From: Serripes groenlandicus
Lineage: Eukaryota > Mollusca > Bivalvia > Cardiida > Cardiidae
NCBI GenBank assembly: GCA_031761405.1
Contig: JASEVX010000003.1
Location: 140,601,762-140,665,761 of the forward strand
DNA: 64,000 bases
Reading direction: 5' to 3'
Shown here: positions 12,871 through 25,600 of the stretch, one piece after another
Position numbering within the stretch: position 1 is the stretch's first letter
Layout: every line of letters starts with the position of its first letter
Position numbers and translations under genes: made by a program
Notes under the pieces: model-generated
What the model was told of the DNA's origin: nothing
Database searches by the model: none
The model's input: only the letters and a program-made list of their open reading frames with translations

Positions 12871-12986
12871 GAAAAGCAAAATTAAATTTTCGAAACGCAA
12901 CAAGAAAGTTCATACCAGAAATTCAGAGAATCTGAATCATGTGTTTTGATTGTGATTGGTGTACCGGGATCTTGTGCAGTACAATC

Positions 12987-12992
12987 TTTATT
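12987..12992 (-). promoter_or_regulatory. Candidate polyadenylation signal of gene 1
   Basis: AATAAA on the minus strand, about 190 nt after the stop codon. It is the nearest canonical hexamer I see. The intervening 3' flank is partly alignable to the flank of gene 2 (59900-59983), which suggests conserved untranslated sequence. Confidence 0.4.
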
Positions 12993-13182
12993 CGGGAAGT
13001 ACATTCCTTCGTTTCTTAGGCAATATGTTGCCAGTGCAATTGAAATTCTGAAAAACTGTGGGTTGAAATGGTTGGTCGTTGAGCTTGAAGTATTACATTG
13101 TTAAAACACTTTTCTACTTTAGGTATTTTTAAACGTTTACAAAGCATACACCAAATGTACTTATTATGATAAAGGTTAACGA

Positions 13183-13694
13183 TCAATATCTGTTTCGCCT
13201 AACACCACCAAAGGAGACCAACCATAATAGGCCGACACATACAGCTACAAAAGCTAAAAATATAAGTATACAGGAAACGTTTGATTGATCTGTCGGAGTG
13301 TTTAGTGGGGGAGCTTCGTCCGTGTGTAATGGCGTGGTCAGGGCCTTCAGCAGTTTGAGGGCTTTGTTATCGACGTAAACGTTTTTGTATCCAATGGAAT
13401 CATTGAGGCTCGCCCAATTCAATTGACTGTGTGTCGCCGTGCCCGTTTGTATGAAGGCTTCAGTGACCTTTCTACGTACTTCTTTGAACTCATCAATCGT
13501 GATCGTTGGCTCTGTCTCGTTTTCTTTGTTATTTTCCTCTGGGTCCCTGGGTGACTTTGTTTTGCTGGTACTTGATATATTTTTTATAGAATCATCGTCG
13601 AATGAATCGCATGTCACATCGGTGTGATACAGCTTAGCACCTACAGTCTTCACCTTGTCGTACTTCGTTATTAATACAAAGATGTCAGTGTCAT
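13183..13694 (-). CDS. Gene 1 exon 5 (G4 motif, acidic linker, membrane tail)
   Basis: After a CCCTAG acceptor the exon encodes DTDIFVLITKYDKV with G4 motif TKYD, then a Ser/Asp/Glu-rich linker of about 60 residues. A well conserved helical part follows (FKEVRRKVTEAFIQTG... and KLLKALTTPLHTDEAPPL). A membrane segment starting VSCILIFLAFVAVC and the stop at 13185-13183 end it. The linker and the stretch just before the membrane segment differ most from gene 2. Confidence 0.87.
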
Positions 13695-16600
13695 CTAGGG
13701 AGTAAAACAATGATATATATCAGAATGGAACCCTAATGTGGCTTATATTGACCTTTTCCAACATTCAGAATCATTTCGTCTTCCACCAATGGGCTAAGTC
13801 TATGTGGAAAAGCATCCAGTTGCTTGGGAAGATTGTTGTGTGGAGTACTGGTGTGCGAAAACCAGGAAACATATGAGTAGGTGAACTGGCCGCCGTGATA
13901 TGACTGAGAAATTGTTAAAAACGGCGTTAAACCTCAATCAATCATACAATCAATCAGAATCATTTGGATGAATATGCAACAGACGACTTTTGAAAACAGT
14001 GTGACAACACTGTTCAAGTCTATTCACTAATTTTACGCTCATTGATAGAAATGTTCAATATTTGAAAGTCGTTTGATACAGATTCGGTGTATATTTGATA
14101 TGGTTAATAATAATTGTTTTGACTTAACACTATTAATTGTGTTGTTAACAGCTACTGTATATACTGTATATTGAATACCACACACATGCTATTGATTGAC
14201 ATGATACTTCAATGTCTAAAAGACATGTCTAGATTACATGTGTGTACTACGTAAATGCTTATGATATACATAAGAATTCAAAGACACAAATGTGTCTCCC
14301 GCCAAAAGGTCAGCATATAAAGGCGTGACGAAAAGCCGGGTGGCCGGACGGACAACATCGTTGAGTTGATCCTTAAATGGTACTCTTCTTTGTAAAGAGA
14401 CACACACTCCAAACGAACAGGTAAGTAATTATATTAAAGAATACCGAAGATCGGTTGCACGTGGCGTTGCTAAATCAATTAATATGTATAGCCGTCCCCC
14501 GCTTGGACTAGTAATACAAGTGTAAAAGACAAAGACAAAAGAGTGTGCAAGAAAGAAATGTCCAATTCCCGAAATCCAACAAAATCCATGTAAAAATGGG
14601 CTACAGTCATCACCAACAACATACAACGTCTAATTATGATCCAAGTGTGTAAGCTAAACGCAATTTTTAAATATGGATAACTTTAAAATATACCAACCAA
14701 ATACAAAAATATCAAAATGTATCACTCTTAAACCTGTTTGATATGTTGAAGTAATTCAGTAACTAAATGTGTGTGCAAAATTCAAAATCATTTAAACAAC
14801 AATTGTAGAAATCCAATAAAAACATTAACATTCCGGTTTTTTACTCAAACATGAGGGTCAAACTCAACATCTTTAGCATGCAATGTTAAGAAGGGCATAA
14901 TATGCAACTATGATCAACGTTTGAAGGCCTTAGCATAAGTGGTTATTCAGAAAAAAGTAGTAAAAAACCTTAACGTTGAGCTTAACCCAGTTGAAAATAC
15001 AAAAATCGACAATAGAGATGAAACCCTGAAACCCGTTTGTTATATTGAAGTACGTTATATATCAAATGTGTGTACACAATTTGAAATCCTTCTAACGAAA
15101 AATGAAGATGTTATGCCCAATTTTCAAAATCCACTAAAGTCAACACAATTCGTTTCTTTAACCCCAAACTGAACACCTTCAGCATGAGTAAAGGTATAAG
15201 ATGCAACTATATACAAAGTTTGAAAGCACTAGCACTTATGGAGAAAATCCTCGCGGCCAGACAAAAAACGGAGACAGAGTGAAAACTTACATTTGTTTGA
15301 CGAGGTGGATGGATCAACTTCCTGCAACACTTCTCGGACACATTTTATCAGATTGTAGGGGATTGGACTTGTACAAGAACAGGCGAAGAGTATCATGCTC
15401 ATTTTGTTGTCGTTTCTGGATGTTCTGTATGTCCTTGGTAAGTATTCCAACCCGTTCTCTTCTTGTAATTGCATCAACACTGCCATGTTAGTATTCGAAG
15501 ATATGTGACCTGCACGAATAAAATACAAATGTCTTGTTTAGTTTAGGTTAATTAAAACACATTCTTTTGCCAAACTAGCATGTCAATTTTCTAATATATA
15601 TTTTTATACATTTATGCCTCTTTCAATCTTGCAATAAGCAGTTTATCGGGTAGGCAAATCCTGCATAATAACCTGGGTCAAATTCCACCAACATTACTTA
15701 GCGCTAAGTAATACTTAAATGCTTAAAAGCATATTTCATCATTTTTGTTTCCTTTATATTTTGTAAAACATGAATGGTGGAATGTATTTAAGTAAATGAT
15801 TTAGTTGACATAAGTAGCTACCTTGCTGACTAACAATTCTTGTTAAGAAATTAAATCCTGTGGCATTTTAATAAGAAAACAAATATTATGAAATACACTC
15901 TTAAGTATTTAAGTATTACTTAGAGCTAAGTATCGTTGGTCGAATTGGGGCCTGAACTGTTATCTCTCCGATAGTTTAAGAACAGCAAATACACGTCCGA
16001 TATTTTTCAGAATTCACGTAATCCTGGGACTACTCTTAAGCAATATTCATTTATCATTTCTATCCAACGCGGGAAGCTCCTGATAAAAGGACTTTGGTAA
16101 AATGCTTAGATGTAATTAAGTATCTCTTGTTCATAACTTTGAGAAATATCCTTCGATCATGCCATGAAAAAGTGTTCTGATAGAATATACACAAAACAGA
16201 ATTACCAAAGATATCAAGCGTCGAAAGTCAGTGACTACCTCCTTATCATAAGCTTGTAGATATTGTCTGGGAGATACATACACTCACAAAGGACAGCATA
16301 AATATGTTTGGTGTTTTTGTTTTAATTGCATATCAATACTTTTTAACAATAAAAATACAAATCGAAAAGCATCGATATTTAACATGGCACATGGAACCTA
16401 TATTTTCAGTCCTATTTCATGCATGAAATGTACTTCGCCTTTGAAAATGTAGTATTGCACTGCTTATTCATCGTGATCAATTCATAGGTTACTTTCATTA
16501 AACACAATATAAAGCGAGTCAGGTGCTGCTGTAATGAGAAGCTCGATCTATGCTTCCACTAGTTCTTTTACACCAAAATGCATCCATGATTAAACACAAC

Positions 16601-19600
16601 GTTTGAATCTATCGTCAGTCTGCATTCTATCACAAGAAACTGTTCTAACGATGGAATGCTCTTCCATACAGCAATTCAGACACAGATTGCGTTACATCCA
16701 GAAACTGTTTCTTCTTGTGTTATATTCGATGCACCAGCGCCGTGCATATAAAGTTGGTTTTACATATTTGACATCGAGAAGGACGTGACCTATTGTTCCC
16801 GTAGTGTTCTATCATTGTTCCCACGAAAGTGAACCTGTATTTTCGTTAATCAATTGTTTAATATATAAAACTGTATAGTGTCTTGATGTCGTGACAAGAC
16901 AAGATTGCCATGATAGCTCAGTTGGTTAGAGTCCGTCATCGGGTGGACATTTTCCCCCTCTAATGTTACTTTACGGGTGTCAGAAATAAACTGTAATGCT
17001 CATGAGCAGTGCTGTTGGGAATTGCTGAAGTTTAGGAGGGGAGGAGTGTAGTGTCTGGAAGTGGTGGCAAGACATGTTTGCCCTGTTAGAGCGCTAGGCC
17101 AGTGTTATAGGGGTCATCGGTTCGATCCCCACATCATGCGGGCATTTTCCTTCTATTATGTTACTTTAACTACTATATAAAGTGCATTAGCTTTCTTTAT
17201 TTTGCATTTAAAATTGCTGGTCGCCCGATTTGGGTCGTAGTCATGTAAAACAGATGCTGTCAGGTGGAAATGTAATTTTGCCATATAATTGCTATCAGCA
17301 TGGTGGTAGATATGTTTGTGATAAAGAATGATTACTTTGATTATTATGAATTCAATTTAAGTGCTTATTATGAGCTGAATCTATGTTGCTAGAATTTTGT
17401 TTTGATGCCGTGATCGCGCCATTTAACAGAGATGACGTTATATATTTAGACCTTGCAGGTCTAAGATACGCTTCAACGTCGTGTGCCTTTGAGTACATTC
17501 TTAAAATAAAGTAAAACAGTTAAGACTAAATCACATCGTAAAGTGTTCTTTCATCTTTGATAAATGTCAATCTTTTTTCAGAGGTAACCTTTTCTATTGT
17601 AGTTATAATAGACAAGAGGGCCATGATGGCCCTGGATAGCTCACCTGAATGATGCAATGTGATTTGTAATGCCTACCACAATAACGTTTTACCAACCAAC
17701 CTTAAAGTAATATTGTAGAGGGTCACCAAAGGATTAATTTTCTTTCATACACAAATTATTTGGAAATTGGCCTTATACTTTGGGAGAAGAAGATTTTAAG
17801 ATATTTCACTATATTTCCATCAATCAACATGGCTTGAGTTACGGCAAAACAGCCCCGCCCTCTGGCGACCATGTGTTTTCGACTAATCAATATGGCTTAA
17901 AGGAATCCGATAGAGGGTCAGCTATGAACAATTTGAAAATCAGCCTACCGGTTTGGGAAGAGAACTCCTTTTAGGTTGTTTTCTTTTCGTTTCCATGTGA
18001 ACCATAATTATGCATGGATAAACAAGAGGGCCATGATGGCCCTGGATCGCTCACCTATTATTTTTTTTTCAATTTAGCTATATAAGCCCCGCCCCCTGGC
18101 GGCCATAGTTTCCGACCAATCAACTTGGCTTGAAGGAATCTGATAGAGGGTCACCCTAGGAACATTTCCACAAAATTATTTGAAAATCGGCCCGACACTT
18201 TCGGAGAAGAAGATTTTTTAAGTTTTCACTATAGCCATATAAGGCAAAATAGCCCAGCACCCCCCCCCCCCACCCCTGGCGGCCATGTTTTTCAACCAAT
18301 CAACATGGCTTGAAGGAATCTGATAGAGGGTCACACTAGGAACATTTCTACAAAATTATTCGAAAATCAGCCGGACACTTTCGGAGGAGAAGGTTTTTTA
18401 AGTTTTCACTATAGCCATATAAGGCAAAATATCCCTGCCCCCCTGGCGGCCATGTTTTTTTACCAATCAACATGGCTTGAAGGAATCTGAAAGTGGGTCA
18501 CTTAAAGGAACATTTCTACAAAATTATTTGAAAATTGGCCTGACACTTTCGGAGAAGAAGATTTTTTAAGTTTTCACTATAGCCATATAAGGCAAAATAG
18601 CCCCGCCCCCCTGGCGGCCATGTTTTTTGACCAATCAACATGGCTTGAAGGAATCTGATAGAGGGTCATTTAAGGAACATTTCTACAAAATTATTTGAAA
18701 ATCAGCCAGACACTTTCGGAGAAGAAGATTTTTTAAGTTTTCACTATAGCCATATAAGGCAAAATAGCCCCGCCCCCCTGGCGGCCATGTTTTTTGACCA
18801 ATCAACATGGCTTGAAGGAATCTTATAGAGGGTCATCCAAGGAACATTTCTACAAAATTATTTGAAAATCTGCCAACCAGTTTGGGAGAAGAAGAATTTT
18901 GAAGTTTTTTTCATTTCGTTGCCATGGAAACCAGAATTCTGCATGGATCCCAAAAATTTGAAGGAAATCTGGTGAAGTCATTGAGAGGATGCTTTCTGTG
19001 AAGTTTCATCCCAATTGACCCACTGGTTACTGAGGAGAAGAAGTTGACGCACGACGGACGACGCACGACGCACGATGGACGACGGACGCCGGACAAAAGG
19101 CTATCACAATAACTCACCTTGAACAAAGCTCAGGTGAGCTAAAAACAAATGAAGGGATTTTGGTGAGGACATTGAGAGAATGCTTTCTGTGAAGCTTCAT
19201 CCGAATTGGCCAACCGGTTACAGAGGAGAATGTGTTGACGGACGACGCACGCCACGCACGCCTGACGAAGGGCGACCACAATAACTCATATGGAGCACTT
19301 CGTGCTGAGGTGTGCTAAAAACACACTACTAGATCTAGTGAATTAAATTGTATCCTCCCTCAGAGCAATTCTTTTGTAAGTTAGACTTTGTAACAATGGT
19401 ATCAAAGATTTGAATTCTCCTCCTTATAATATTAAATCAGTAAAAAGAAATATTGCAACGCACCTTTTTTAAAAGCATAAAACACGTTCTTTCTTAGGCT
19501 ATGTACAATGTTCTACCTATTTAAATATATTGCTTTCTGTACATCAAATTTGAATCATTGGTCTTCAGACTGTAAGTTTCGTAAGGGGTTGTTATGATAA

Positions 19601-22600
19601 CCTTTTCCAAAAATGATTATTTCCACCGACTTATTAAAATCTCAAATTGTCTTGAATGTGGTATTCTGTATTTAAACTTTGAATGTTATCATCTGCAATT
19701 CCATCATCAGAACAAAAAAAAATCATTTTAAAATCCAACACAAATCAGAATTTTCAAAAGACGGCGGTTGGTATACATGTCGACCTATTGTGTGTATTAA
19801 AACGAGAGTCAATCTGTAACATTTACACATGTCAAGTAATACTAATGTCACAATAACATTAAATATAAATAATAAACAGCAACAAATATGGGATAAAGCA
19901 TAATCAGAACTCTTTTGTTCTCGTAGGTCGAATGGACATCACGTAATTCGGCTTATTCCTGCACGCGCAAATGGATACAAGTTGGCATTTGTGCAAAGTG
20001 TAGGACCATATCAGCCTCTGCATGTGCTCAGTTTTATCAAATTCTGTACAACTCACTAGAAACTTTAACCCCTTACCCACATACGACAAAACTGCAGACG
20101 ACTTTGAAAGCATCTGGGCAAAACAATGGAAAATCTCTTGAAATGAAAGTATTATAACTGACAAGTATTAAAGTCAGTTTTGAAAAAAGGGCTGGTTGCT
20201 CATTATAAGCAATTTCTCCTTTTATCACAATGTTTTCAAACATCTCTTGCAGCAGTGGCATCCGAATGCATATATATGTGGGAAGGGGTTAAACAGACTT
20301 GTGGCGTTTACGATACGTACCCGTTAATCTAATCGATCAGATTCGAAGGAAGACTGTTAGAAGCGTCTTGAAATGCTCTCTGATTACTAGACGAACTGCG
20401 ATCTAGGTCTAAACTGGTCGCAACTGTTTCATTTCTGTCTCACATCTTATTAATTTAGGTTATATGATCGCAGACTGATTATAAAGTTTGTTTCAGGAAC
20501 TTACTTATTTGCGTTTAGAGAAAATAAATGTATGATGCGCTCTGGAAATTAACCAACATTCCGTTCTTATATCACGAAATACATCCTGAGATACTGTATA
20601 ATTCTATGTATTACGCACTTGAATATTGTTAAAAGAGTTAAAATCTACGAAAACCAAGAATTGCAAGCGGTGCAGATCCAGATAAATGTTCACAGGTTGC
20701 TCTAGGTCATCATTGTTTGTCCGAACGTCACAGAAAGTTCCAAGAAATTGTCAATACGAATCACCCTTTATTAATGCCCAGGCAGGTAGATCATGTGTAT
20801 TACTTGCCATAAAAACACCAATATTTTCCGGATTGTTGTTCTGAAGCATGACTTATATACATGACAAGATATGTAAAAGAAAATAATAAATGGCACGTGT
20901 TTGCAAACATGTTTAGTAACCCAAGAACCATAGATAAGTATACATTATCTGTGATACAACTGGAATTCTATTTAAAACCCACGATGCGCCAAACATAAAA
21001 CAAAAACAAACAGCCTTACCTCCTATCAATAAACGCAGTATTTCTTTAGTAGCCTCGTCATTCTTATCTTTCATACCGGCAGCGTCAAATATATCCGGTA
21101 GTTGGTCCCGAACAGTCCACATTAATTCATTGTGTGTCAGTTCGTTCGATCTACCATGGGTACGTCGGTTGGCTTGTTCTCTTTGTTGTTGGTCCTCTCT
21201 CTCGAAGTCCGTATCCTTTGTCCCACAACTCTTATAGCTAATACAAGTAGAGGATAAGTGTTTGTTTTGAAATCAGAACGAGATACATTTTAAGAGTGAA
21301 TAGTGAACTATATCACTTGGATAACTCTTTGTTTGAAACAATGAGTTTATCATGATATAAACCCGTTATAATTCATTAATCCCCGTAAAACATGTGTTAA
21401 ACTACATACGACCATTATATGCGCAACTCTACATGTTAACTAACTTAAGAGCATTGACGGCAACTGTATATCAAGATTAACCGACTAATCATCATAGCTA
21501 GATCTGGCTGACGCTAATTCGAAAAAGAAAGTTTAAAAAAACTTCTAATATACAAAAACAATTTAGAACGAAATTTGCACAGGAATGAAAATCAGTATCT
21601 TTTTTGGCATGGATATAAAGGCCTAAAAAACAGTACCCATTTCAAACAAGAAACACGTGTGCAGACAGTTAATAGTTCCCCACCGGACACACAACACTAT
21701 AATTAAAACCAGTCCTTTACTTCGCTGCATTGTATAGGCTCATATAGATATGATGACTGCTTACTTATGGTGTATGACACAACCTCTCCCAAAGACCAAA
21801 TTGAGTTCTATATGTGTTACAGTGCAGAAGATAAAGCCAATAAACTAATATATTAAAAAGGGTAAACTGTCAAGGTTATCGTATTCTTATTTTGATAAGT
21901 GATAACACATTTCAAAGATGAAGATGTGCAGCAAATAATGATTAAAATATATGTTTCAAATTGAAGAATTGATTTGTTTGTTTGTTTGTTTGGAGTTTAA
22001 CGCCGCTTTCAACAGCTTTGGTCATATCACGGCGGTCAGTGCACCTACCCATGTTTTCCTGGCTTTCCCACACCAGTACTTACACAACATTCTTTCGAAG
22101 CCACTGACTACTTTCTCACATAGATCAGAGGTGAGAGGCAATGGAAAACATCGCCCGAAAGAATGTTGCCGCAACCGGGTATCGAACCCGTGACCTCCAG
22201 ATCACGAGTCAGATACGCTACCAATTTGAAGAATTGAAGTGCGTCCTTTAAATTGGGCAAAGGTTAGGGTCATAGCTGGTTTGTTTTTCGTTTTGAAACT
22301 CCAGATGCAATATCTGGGAGATATGGCCCGTCATTCTTGGTGAGATAACATGGCAGATATAGCTCTGACAAGTTTTTTCTTTAAACTGGGTAAGAGTTTA
22401 CGGTCACAGTAGCCCCTTTTTGGTACGCGATACACCGTCTTGCCAAGACGCTTTCACATATTTGATAACTCCATGTGCCGTAGCAAAGGAGGTATGCCCA
22501 GCAAAGATAACGGTTAGGCGGACAGGCGGATGGACGAGGTGCAAACCTAAAGTCATTAAGAGGACTAATAAGGAAATAACATATTACAATAATTATTAAG

Positions 22601-25600
22601 GCAAAGGTTACGAATTATCAGGGTTTTTAACATCACACCTTATTGTATTATGTCATCGAATATAGAATCGCTTAACAAGTCATGGAAAGTTGTGACCTAG
22701 ATATTAAAAACAAATGATCTAGATTGTAGACCAATCAAATGTTATATTTAATGAATAAAGGTAGAAGAAATAAAGGAAATGAAACGTTTTGATTGGTTCA
22801 TAGTTAAGTTGGCGATCCTACGAGAGGCAGTAATAAGATGAAGTTTTAAAATGAAATGTTCTGCATACTAACTTTTAATTGTTTTCCTTAAGAAATAAAT
22901 TTCAGTGACAAAAATCAGTGAAAACGTATGAAATATTATATTTAAGAACAAAATATTAATTATTTCTGAGTTTTATAAGTTTTCAGTTATTTATCGTCAA
23001 TTACAAGTCATACACCTCTTGGGAGCCTCGCATAATTTGGCGTATGGCGTATTTTCGGCCTTGATAATCTATTCATAGAACCTGAAGCTGGATGGAGATG
23101 GACGAATGCACAAATTTTATAATTCATGGGAAATTACTGATTGTTTTGATTATTATCGCCGTTTATCTTTTTAAAAACTATTTCTTGTTTAATACAAATT
23201 TATTATTACGTGTGAAAGCTCGAGCCGGAGGCTCGAGCGAAGCACGCCTATAGGTTACACGTACGAACACATCATACGAGATCAAAACAACGAGAATTCA
23301 GTACAATCTTACTGTTTTTCACATATCAAATCTCAACCCCATAGCACTTTTTTTCGGCCATTTTGCTTCCGGTCTTACTGGACGGACAAATTATCGTAAC
23401 CTATTCATTTCGTAACCGGTAAAACCCACAAACACGATATTCGTATGTTTTGACAAATCAAACAAGAGGGCCAAGATGGCCCTAAATCGATCACCTAATT
23501 GATAGTAAATTAGTAGCAAATATTTAACTGCAAATATCTTGGAAAATGTTATCAGGGAATGCAAATGAAACTGCAAAGGAGTGGACACTTCTCAAGAAAC
23601 AGCTTATCAGTAAAGGCCATTTATATCTTGAAATCTAACAAGAACTTTAATAAGAATGGAATTATAAAGTTTTTGTCATTTTGCACCTTTCCTGATGCCG
23701 CCTTGCTGCCCTGTTTTTCAACGAAATCAATATGGCTTCAACAGTTTATTTAGAGGGTCACTTAAGGAACATTTCTACCAAATTATCTTGCAATCGCACA
23801 AGTAGATTATGGAGGAAAAGGATTTTAAAATTTGGGTATTTTTCTCACTTTCTGATGCCGCAGCAACCAAAGTTATCAATGGAATTTAAATCTTTGAACA
23901 ATTTTGAAAGAGGACCACCAAAGGAACATTCTTGTGATGTTTTGTGGAAATTGGTCTATTGGAATGGTAGGAGTTGGTTGTCATTTGTAGCTAAAAGTTC
24001 AATTTACCCTTTTTGTGACGACGCCTGGTTGATATGATTGTGTAACCAATCAAAACGGCTTAAACAAATTAAATAGAGGATCATTACAGTAAGATTCGTA
24101 TTATATTTTCTTAAAATCAGACAAACACTTTCATAAAAAATGGAATTTTCAAATTTTGTCATTTTGCCCCTTTTCTGATGCCGCCTGACTGCCATGTTTT
24201 TCGACCAATCAGTATGGCTTGAACACATTTTATAGAGGGTCACCCAAGGAACATTTCTACCAAATTATATTTGAATCTGACAGGCAGATTCGGAGGAGAA
24301 GATTTTTAAAGTTTGGACATTAAATCGATCACCTGATTGATAGTGTATGGTGAGTGTAAGGAACGACAACTCTGCGAAGGAGATTGCCCTTGCATAATAC
24401 TCTGCCAAGTGTTACCTCCCTTAGACCATCAATCTAATAACCATATGTCATTTGAAGCAAAAAGTTAATTTTACTCCTTTTCTGATGCTGCTTGGTTGCT
24501 ATGCCTTTCAACAAATCAATATGGCTTGAAAAAGTATGTAGATGATCAATGAAAGAACATTTCTACAAAACTATCTTTAAATCAGACAAGCACTTTTATA
24601 AGGATACTTTATTAAAGTATTGTCATTTTGCCCCTTTTTTGATGCCGCCTGACTGCCATGTTTTTCGACCAATCAGTATGGCTTGAACAATTTGTATAGA
24701 GGGTCACCCAAGGAACATTTCTACCAAATTATATTTGAATCTGACAGGCAGATTCGGAGGAGCAGATTTTCAAAGTTTGGACATTTTGTCCCCTTTCTGA
24801 TGCCGCAGCAACCAAAGTTCTCAATGGAATTTAAATCTTTGAACAACTTTGATAGAGGCCAACCAGAGGAACAGTCCTGTGATGTTTCACGAAAATTGTC
24901 CTTGGAGTTTGGGAGGAGTTGATGTTTAAAGCTAAAAGTTAACACCGGACGGACGACGGACGACGGACAAAAAGTGATCAGAATAGCTCACCTTCAGCCT
25001 TCGGCTAAGGTGATCTAAAAATACTTAAAACTAGAGAGAAAAATTAAATTAAATTCCTTCTCGATAAAGGAATGAAAACAAGGAATCTGATATGTGATAA
25101 TTTGCGTGTAATTGCACTCGTTTTCTATTTTTAAAATAATATTTTCTCAACCGGAAGTAAACACATCCAAATGTGACGTCATTGCAACGAAAAGTAACGC
25201 CATTGTAAGGCAAGTAATAAATAAATAACAAAAGGAAAACGATAGGAATGGTAGGAAAAGATAGGTTGACTCGTCACAAATGGATTTCATTCACTGGAAG
25301 GACTTTATGAAGGGTAAGCCGACTATTCTTTTGTACCTGTCATCATTATTTCATGGATTTTATATCTTTGCAATATAGAGAAGCAATAAACACTTGAAAA
25401 TGATTGTAAATATTTCAACGGAAGTTATCGTTCGTTACACTGGCCTCGGATATTATTTTAACTGAAAAGGACGAACAATTCTGTTTCTGTATCGGCATAG
25501 CTTCATTTCAAATTATATCAATAATTTGCTTAAAAATATAACTTCATTTCTAAATTATTTGTTTAGTATCTGTTGGGAACGTTCCACGATGCTTTCGTCA

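Noticed and set aside
13439..13627. Plus-strand frame opposite gene 1 exon 5
   Set aside because: A shadow of the real coding exon. The same shadow exists opposite gene 2 exon 5 and tracks the conserved protein.
15201..15491. Plus-strand frame over exon 4
   Set aside because: Shadow of the minus-strand exon, which has correct splice sites and a paralogue.
18911..19126. Minus-strand frame with RRPSCVV repeats
   Set aside because: Produced by the GACGGACGACG run of the pearl-like tail.
22130..22225. Possible tRNA gene on the minus strand
   Set aside because: Also the head of a full SINE with flanking direct repeats.
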